Origin: Polytrichum commune
Lineage: Eukaryota > Streptophyta > Polytrichopsida > Polytrichales > Polytrichaceae
Assembly: GCA_950295325.1 (NCBI GenBank)
Contig: OX485808.1
Coordinates: 38,773,180 to 38,837,179, forward strand
Reading direction: 5' to 3'
Length of the DNA: 64,000 nt
Shown here: piece by piece, positions 56,773-64,000 of the stretch
How the letters are laid out: every line of letters begins with the position of its first letter
Numbering within the stretch: position 1 is the stretch's first letter
Program-made: the position numbers and the translations under genes
The notes under the pieces: model-generated
The model's database searches: none
The model's input: only the letters and a program-made list of their open reading frames with translations
Told to the model about the DNA's origin: nothing

Positions 56773-57925
56773 ATTCGCTTGAGATAAAACTCAAGGTTGA
56801 ACTTTTGATATTTGATTTGATCTCATATTCTTGATGGAAAAAAAATTACAATGTATCATTAGTTTGCATCTGTGTAGGAGGAGAAATAGCGGGGAATTAT
56901 ATTTTTCTTGCGAATAGAAAAAACTCTAAGGAGAATGCCAAAAATGGTTTTTTTTCCACGAATATGGAAATTGCTACAAACTTTGAAGCAATAAAGTTAG
57001 TGTAACACATAGTGGATTTATAGTTTAACCCAAAACCGCTCATCTGAAAATTTAATGCTTGGCTACAATAATTGTCAAAAAACTTATGAGGGTAATCAAT
57101 CATAAGTTGCCACCACATAAACTTTAACTCCATTCGCTTAAAAAATGTAGATCTTAGCCATGTTGGCATTACATGACCCTAGTGAGCAGTTAAATGAACA
57201 TGGTGGACTATGGATGCCTCGACCTTATCAAATGAATGTCCTATCCCATCCCCACACCATAAGCTCTGCATGTCGTCGTAAACAACTACTTGTTTTGGAG
57301 CTTTTGATCAGTGACAACATGACAACTATTTAGTGTACCTTGACCTTGTTCTAAATTTGTTGGGTAGCACATTCCCAACCTTATCATGAGTGTACCTAGT
57401 GTATAAGCACAATATTATGCTCCCAAATTGGATGAATTCTTGAAGAGAATGATGTCTTGAAACAATCAACTTGTGATCTCATGTTAAGTGTAATATTGGA
57501 TGGTGCAAGGTTATGCTCATCCATACCGACTCTTATTCCTTGTTAATTGGTCATAGGAACATTGTCTTGACATATGTGATGCACTTTCTTCCACCCAAGT
57601 ATGTGTTCACAACATTTACCATTGGGGAGGGCAAAGACATTGATTTCTATGATAGTTGGGAGATTATTTTCTTAAAGAAAATTTCCCACCTACATCGGGA
57701 TCAAAGATCTTGAATTAGTCCATTTCGTATATTATTTTAGTATGAACCAATAAGAAACTTATAAGGGTTGATTTTACTGCATCCCCGATTGTAGGACATG
57801 TTAGGAAATGAAATCCCATCCGATACGGTAAGTAAGCTTTAAATGGAAACTTTAAGCTTTGGACCCATTTCTCCTAGGACGCAAAACACACAGTTTGTGG
57901 GAAATGATTGGCAATTCCAAATCGA
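56773..57925. other. Intergenic, no gene seen
   Basis: No supported frames or element ends. Confidence 0.45.
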
Positions 57926-57929
57926 GTTA

Positions 57930-58165
57930 GTGGCCATTCAACTCATAATTTTCGGAAGTTGTATGAAAATTTGATTCATTGTCAAAGCGAAGTTTCTCGG
58001 TGACGTCAAATGATCCTATAGGTCCCCTCCAATCATGTTGACAATTGAACCTAGAATGGTTAACACATTTGGAGCACATAGTCCAATCTCTTATAGACAT
58101 GTGTTTTTTTATGTCCATTCTTACATCCACACCGAAGCACACACCATAGGCCCAAATATAGTTGT
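57930..58165 (-). repeat. Copy of the dispersed repeat seen at 23.7 and 30.1 kb
   Basis: Minus strand: CGGTGTGGATGTAAGAATGG, AAGAGATTGGACTATGTGC, AACCATTCTAGGTTCAATTG, GGGACCTATAGGATCATTTG. Non-coding. Confidence 0.75.
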
Positions 58166-60995
58166 TCAATTAGAAAAGTGATTGTAAATTTAAGCTTGCG
58201 AATGTGGCATGTGTTTGAGCTATGAATTGTGCAATTGTGGTATAGTAGGTAATATAGACCATTCTAACATATATCAAGGCCCAAATGAAATTGCATTGGC
58301 TCTACGATGTGTGCAATTAGGTTGCCTCTTTACCCATACAAATTACCTAGATGAATATGAGATCACAAAACTTACAACTTTGTTCATTCATCTGTATAAC
58401 AACCATGGTAAAAGAAATATTCTTGTACTTTACTGTAGTAGTATGCAATCCAAATAGTGTGGAATGTCAATAAATCAATGTGGGGCAACCTAATTGCATG
58501 TACCAATGTAGAATGGGCCCCAACCAACCACTTGGGACATGCCCAAAACATTCATATAAATTCTGATTGGTCTAAACCAAAGCTTTGTTCAAGCGATCAT
58601 ACACCAAAAAATGCCCCATAGCAACGAAGATTCTTGACCCACCCATGTTGAAAATAATAGGGGGTTTAAAACCAATTGAGGCTAAAAACACCCTCACCAT
58701 GGCAGGAGGCACACCATTGCAAAAACATGGGCCAAGACCCACTTTGTCCCATGTGATAATTATGAACCTTTGCCGATCCAAATGCGCTCTAACGAGACAC
58801 ACACTAAATACGTTTCCAATACCTACAACAACTCTCGCTAAAGCATGTGAATCTCAACTAATGTGCAATCATAATTTCGAAGCCATTTGAGCTGCAGCTT
58901 GACTTTCATATGATGTGAGTCACATGGTGTTCAACATTCTTGAATGTACTCGCAATTCACATGAGTAAAATATGAATCAATGGTCAAGTGTGTGTAAATT
59001 GACACTGCCCTTTCAGGGAATCAACAGTCGACCTAGTACGTAATATTGGAAACGCATTAGGCTTGACTCATAGGCGTTGCTTGGGTCACCGAACGTGGAA
59101 GTTGGAGGTGCAACCAAACTTGACATTGACACATATAACTTATGTCATGGACACAAGCGCAAGTGTTCACTTGCCACCCACAAAAAGGTGCATATGACTT
59201 CATAAATTAGTAAGATTGACCAAGTTTCATGACCTTTACTTAATGATATTTTAACTTATTTAAACGATTTCCTGATATATCTTGACACTTTCTATTGCAA
59301 TGATCTTCATAACAACAATTTCATGGGATTTAGTATTTCAACTGCGCTAAAGTACCTTCCGAACCCTCAAAGAGCGTGAGCAGTAAGCAGTGCCTTGTAG
59401 ACAAGGGCACTCCATTTTGATGATAATTATGTAGTAAAGTGGCATGCATTGAAAATGCTTTCCGTATGAGTGAGAGGTTGATGTTGGCCCTAAAGTGTTA
59501 TTTTGGCATCCTAATAAGTTAGAGAGCAATGGTTGACAAACAAATATGCCTACTTACATTGATAGGATATGTCAGGTTTCCCTGCACTATTCGTGCTTTG
59601 AGAATGAACGATTGACTTATTAGGGCCACTTTACACTAGGGGTCGAGACCGATTGTGTGTGTCATAAGGCTAGAATCTATGGTTCTCAATGGTGCAATTT
59701 TTGAAATCGGTCTCAACCACATTGCAAGTAAGGTGAAGTTGATTTTTTCATAGAAATTTTTAATTTGGAAAAGATTTTATTCGACGTGGTCTGAGCTCAA
59801 GCAAAGGGGTGCACCATTCTTAGAAGGCCAATTCTTAACCTCGAGACCAAATTCATATTTGAATACAAAATCATTACTTTGAAATGTATGAGGTCGTTTG
59901 AATGATTGGAAATCTAAACATTTCCCTCTCTTCTTCTCTTCCCTTGAAGGCTTTATGCAACACCCTCCATTCTTCGGCCTCAAGGCCATTAGACATGGAA
60001 AAATGACCCTTGTTATAATCTTATGCTAATGGGTGTTTGGGACCAGCCTCAAGGCTAAATAGACAATGAACAAGGAGAATTGGCAACTAGTTATACTTGA
60101 ACTGGTTGAGTTTGAGAAATAACCAATGGGAGTTCATGACTTTAGGAAGATTACCAGTCGCTTTAGAGGGATTTGGAGAATATATCCCAATTTAATAAAG
60201 GAAAACTGAAAGATGTCAACATGTAAGCTATTGGACTTGAAAACGTTAGGATATCAACTGAATATGCCCAAAAATCTCCCTAGACATTACCAATAAGGTA
60301 GATGAGGCTAATTCAGTTAGCTTCCTTAATCGGACACTTTTTTTTTGGCTCCTAATTGGCGGTACAATTGCTTTAATTCGGTGGGCGAGTAATACATGGT
60401 GATTTAACCGTTGCCTTGATGATATTTGGGTTAGTCACCTTTTCAATAGTTCAAAATACACCCACCATCCTTCATAATGAAGAGTGCTATGTACCGAGCT
60501 ATAACTTTGATTTTATGTTACAAATTAATTACACCAAGGTGGGCAAATTAGGAGGCGGCATGTGGCTATGAGGTGCCAATCAACTTGTATTATAGGTATT
60601 CTTTAATAGAAAAAATATTTCAACAACATTTTATCTTACATGTGACCACTTTAGAGACATGACACAACCAATATTGACATTAAACTTAGATTTCACATGC
60701 AAAATATGTTAATGATGTTGTTCACTTAGTACACAACATTGAACGAGAAAAGAATTCCCCCCTATAACACCACATTAGAAAGTACGGAATCTTTGAATCC
60801 GGAGCCTAGATCAACACCTTTCTCAACTCCAAATTCAACGATTTCTAATTCTTTTGTTCCGATTTGCTATCACTAACCTACTCAAACTTCTAACGCTCAA
60901 ATCCAACGGCTGGATGATTCCACAGAGTTGGAGGTGTCCACATTAACTTCCTATACCTTAGGGACTAAAAATTTCATTGAATCAACCTCAACAAG
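58166..60995. other. Intergenic with repeat fragments
   Basis: 58,300-58,430 shares text with 34,260-34,410. 59,630-59,646 is an isolated PIF/Harbinger-like end. 60,085-60,290 is the second copy of the 46.6-kb repeat. Overlapping open frames on both strands at 58,572-58,890 show no domain. Confidence 0.5.
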
Positions 60996-61246
60996 AAAAC
61001 GGTAGAACCGTGAGGCTCTGTCCTTTATTATGAAAGACTACAATTGTAGTTGTCCACTTTGCTCATGCCAATCCATGGTTATTCACTATACCAAACCTTT
61101 CTTGGATTTTGGGCACCTTCTTCTCAAATACGGGTCAAGGATTGAAGCTACTCATTTATCACTAAAAAATTTTAAACTGAATAATCAAGAACTGCCAAAA
61201 TAACTACAGTTATCTAGATTTCTTTTAATGCATTTTAGGGAGCAAT

Positions 61247-61294
<48 letters not shown>

Positions 61295-61427
61295 CCACAT
61301 TAAATAAAGTGGACCAAAAATAACAAGAACAAGTAACGTCCAAGTGTGAACGCAAAGTGGTTAGGAAATTTGCTCTTGAAACGAAGAAGTTGATGCATAG
61401 TCTCTGTCCTACAGACAGAGCCAACAA
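60996..61427. repeat. Dispersed repeat R1, copy 2
   Basis: About 90% identical by eye to 11,297-11,716 except at the central microsatellite: (TA)n at about 61,246-61,266 then (GA)n to 61,293 here, (CT)n there. Ends as in copy 1. Confidence 0.85.
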
Positions 61428-61439
61428 AAAGTCTTGACC

Positions 61440-61610
61440 TCAAATTGGCCCTTATAAAGCCTGGATGCAGATGTGGCAGGGTGAGGGACTGATCACATCG
61501 GCCTATTTTGACACCATCCGTAGGCATCTCCGGTTGTAATAGAACGAAACTTGGTGGGCCAACATCTATTTCTGAACATAATCCCCAGCAATTTCACGGT
61601 TCTAACCGGG
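61440..61610. repeat. Inverted copy of the IR-A spacer segment
   Basis: Minus strand: ATTGCTGGGGATTATGTT, GGCCCACCAAGTTTC, CCGGAGATGCCTACGGATGG, ATGTGATCAGTCCCT, matching 30,980-31,090. Shows that the IR-A spacer is a dispersed repeat rather than unique sequence. Confidence 0.7.
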
Positions 61611-61816
61611 CGGAAATTCTGGAGTGAGCTTGCTCATGAGTCGTAAAGTGCTTCATCCCTTACGTTTCTTCGTGTGATTTAGTCAGAAATCTGACAAAGA
61701 TTTCGCTGATCCATCCAGGTAGCATCTGAGCTTTACAGCGCAGCCTTTGTGATCGGAGCCTTCCTCCGCTGCCGTAATCATGATCTCCGTGGGTTCGGCA
61801 CGCCGTCAGATCTGAT

Positions 61817-62961
61817 CAGTGTTCAAGATTGAAGCCCTCATATGAGTTTCATTTTGAAGGGCTCTAAAATTTGAGCCCTTCGGTTGAAGGGCTAGTTCAA
61901 ATTCAAGACGTCAATTCAGTAATATAGAAATAAAATATAAAAAACTCATATTAAACTTATGCATGATTTATATGGTGCATGCTTCCAATACAATGTGAAG
62001 AATTAAGAATCAACCATCTAACTCCACCTCTTCTAGTGATAATGCCCTACGCTTGTTGGTTCTTGTGCCAATTTTCCAAGATTCAAAAATACTATCCCAA
62101 TCCATGAATTCAACTCCTAACCCATTTAGACTAACCCTCATTAAAGCATCTAGTGTGTCAAGGTTGAGTCTAGTTCTCCTTTCACTCTTTACCCAATTTT
62201 GCTTTGAAAAACCACGCTCACAAACAGCAGTGCTAGTTGGGATCACAAGTATGGCTTGCCATAGCGACATCATAGTTGGCCAATTAATCATGAACTCCCG
62301 GTCATTGCCACAAAAAACCCAAGCTTCTTGCATACTTCGGCGTTCACAAACGGAACATAACATCTCCACGAGCTATAATTGTAAACAACAACATTTCAAA
62401 GCCTGAATCAGTACCTTATCAATAGCTGGATGGAGCTTGGACTGTGCTTCCTTCCCCTAATGCACTCGCAGCTGCAATTGCACTAATTGATGATCCTTTC
62501 ATAACCCCACCATCATGCTCCACCACTACCAGTGTGTTGGCCTTCACCCCACAAAAAACATTCATTCGTGATTAGCCTGTGAATTACATCACAAACCTTT
62601 AAATTTGTAGACCCAAATTAGCACTGATTTCACATTGATTGAATCACATCACACTACAATACTGACTCAATGCTTACCAAAGAAAGGGTTGGATTCCAAT
62701 CTTTTGCAAGACCTAAAAAGTTGAATTCCAAGTCAGATCGATGTTGAATGAATCATTTGCTAGGTGTTGAGGTTGTCACTGTAGCGACCTCCTCGTCACT
62801 GTAGCGCTACAGTGTTGACGGGTGTAAAAATTTTGAGGACGTCAAGTGAAGTTTTCATTTTGAGTTTGGGGTTGCATTTTGAAGGGCTGTTTTGAGAGAG
62901 GTATATTTTGAAGGGCCAAATCGCGTTTGAAGGGCATTGAAGACTTCAATCTTGAACACTG
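61817..62961 (-). mobile_element. hAT transposon, internally deleted (1145 bp), with 8-bp TSD
   Basis: Perfect 18-bp TIRs CAGTGTTCAAGATTGAAG; exact TSD GATCTGAT at 61,809-61,816 and 62,962-62,969. Subterminal TTTGAAGGGC motifs occur several times near both ends, as expected for hAT transposase binding. It keeps the 3' end of the transposase gene on the minus strand but lacks the rest, so it is non-autonomous. The uninterrupted TSD and TIRs point to fairly recent insertion. Confidence 0.95.
62010..62369 (-). pseudogene. hAT transposase, C-terminal dimerisation domain only (119 aa frame)
   Basis: Residues 28-66 read INWPTMMSLWQAILVIPTST, then AVCERGFSKQNWVKSERRT, then RLNLDTLDALMRVSLNG. This is the WP...L...iLxipxSxAxxERxFS...R..L pattern of the hAT family C-terminal dimerisation domain (ZNF862-like subgroup by flavour). 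An acceptor-like TTATAG lies just upstream of CTCGTGGAGATG, so this may be a former last exon. The BED finger and the DDE core are absent from the element. No frameshift in what remains. It could not catalyse transposition, though a fragment able to dimerise could in principle interfere with an active transposase. Confidence 0.85.
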
Positions 62962-62969
62962 GATCTGAT

Positions 62970-64000
62970 GAATCACACACACACAACGCTGTGGAAGATC
63001 CATGATCCATCAACGCTGGCTTCTCAAATTAAAGATCGGCTCTGACACCTGTAGTTTATCTTTACAACTGCAGGCCTCCTTGACTTCAAACTCCATAAAC
63101 AGCATTTGGGTGATGGGATTAGGAGTAACAATGGGGCCAAATTCATTCTTTATTCGCAATCATAAATTCAGGTTATACAAGAATTCAGGTGGAGCAGATT
63201 CTCCTTCCACTTCAGTCTACAAGGAGACTTGAGGAGAGATGGAGAATAATTCATTAGGGCTGAATTGCAGTGGTATGATGAAACTACTGCCTAGACTTTT
63301 GTTGGTGGTGAATGGAAACCTACTAAATTACGAAGTTGTGCTTTCCTCCAGTCTGCTTATCATCTCACCTGAATGCGCAACTTAAGGTTATTGGTGATAT
63401 ATACACAGGGTTAGGGTGGTGAGAGATCGATCTCCGACCTCGGGTCTTTCGATTAGTTTTCAGGCTTGTTGCTGTGAAAGTTTTGATCAGCTCCGGATCC
63501 TTGAATTCTCACCTAGTCATTGCAAATCTCAGTGGTATTGAATCTGCAGCAATAACGCTTGCTAGTACTGTCTCATGTTGGGTTGTGATCTCTGCACATT
63601 TATTTCACCTCACCTTCTGCACGTGGACATGTAGATGTTGAGCTGGCATAGACTTAAGTTCCGGTCGTCTCCTCCATGTCTCGGGTTCAGGAGAGATTTT
63701 CTTATTAGAATCTCTGATCAGTTGAGGAACGCGAATGAATTTCTAGTGTGCACTGAACCCTTATTAAGCTGCCTTCAGCCAATGTGACCAACTTGGTTTT
63801 GCAATATCCTAAGGGTTTAAGAAAGCATATTTTAGTAGATGATCCAGATGTGTCCTCTTTGTAAATTTCATTGAGGCGTTACTCCGCTCTCAACTTCACT
63901 GACTAGCTATCACAAGAAATGCCGGCTGTTGGTGAATATGAATTGATGCTATTACAAATCAGTGCCTCTTTGATTTTATGTTTATTGAAGGCTTGATGGA
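62970..64000. other. Right flank, no gene supported
   Basis: GC content is a little higher than in the repeat desert, as it is at 61,620-61,808 on the other side of the hAT insertion. It may be leader or intron of a gene to the right. No reading frame with a recognisable domain. Confidence 0.35.

Noticed and set aside
58572..58890. Overlapping frames on both strands
   Set aside because: Neither shows a domain or splice context; likely chance or a decayed transposon.
59630..59646. Second PIF/Harbinger-like element
   Set aside because: Only one end (TTAGGGCCACTTTACAC) is visible; no inverted partner found.
62010..62369. Intact hAT transposase gene
   Set aside because: Only the C-terminal domain is present within an element of 1145 bp.
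1..64000. tRNA genes, viral insertions or organellar DNA
   Set aside because: No cloverleaf candidates with A and B boxes, no viral polymerase or capsid-like frames and no organellar genes seen by eye; a covariance-model or profile search could still find weak cases.

Overview
The window reads as nuclear DNA of a land plant: AT-rich intergenic sequence, spliced genes with GT-AG introns, a plant-type arginase and a MATE transporter, and many small DNA transposons. A plant Ppx/GppA phosphatase, which I would not expect in a typical flowering-plant gene set, hints at a non-seed plant (bryophyte, lycophyte or fern). That is a weak inference. I see no bacterial, organellar or viral block.

Layout. 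39-289: last exon of an unrecognised gene on the + strand, followed by repeat-rich sequence to about 16 kb. In it lie two short proline-rich reading frames (9.7 and 10.5 kb), a family of G-run-ended elements (4.9 and 7.8 kb), and a hAT MITE nested in a PIF/Harbinger-like MITE (13.5-14.3 kb). 16.8-24.9 kb: a Ppx/GppA gene (12 coding exons, 660 aa) with a TATA box, a GC-rich leader, a 91-bp minisatellite in its inferred leader intron and a 5S rRNA-derived retroelement in a coding-region intron. 27.2-29.4 kb (-): a four-helix membrane protein gene with repeats in its probable leader intron. 30-47 kb: no host gene recognised. This stretch holds two large inverted repeats with later insertions, a pogo/Tigger-like element, a LINE relic and several MITEs with readable target-site duplications. 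47.9-51.1 kb (-): a MATE transporter whose 3' end sits in a tandem array. 51.65-52.2 kb: a 284-bp tandem duplication. 53.05-54.2 kb (-): arginase with a duplicated upstream leader segment. 56-64 kb: repeats again, ending with a 1145-bp hAT element that keeps a transposase C-terminal domain.

The four main host genes (Ppx/GppA, tetraspan membrane protein, MATE, arginase) do not form a pathway; they are ordinary neighbours in a plant genome. The strongest signal beyond them is transposon archaeology. At least ten elements can be delimited to the base by TIR plus TSD. Three nested insertions and one paralogous empty site give relative ages. One MITE can be derived from a longer hAT copy in the same window. 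Tandem duplications recur at gene ends (MATE 3' end, Ppx splice donor, Ppx promoter, arginase leader), where they may affect splicing or expression. I found no wholly new system with firm support. The 5S-derived element and the CTCGGGG-ended MITE family are the best candidates for something little described.
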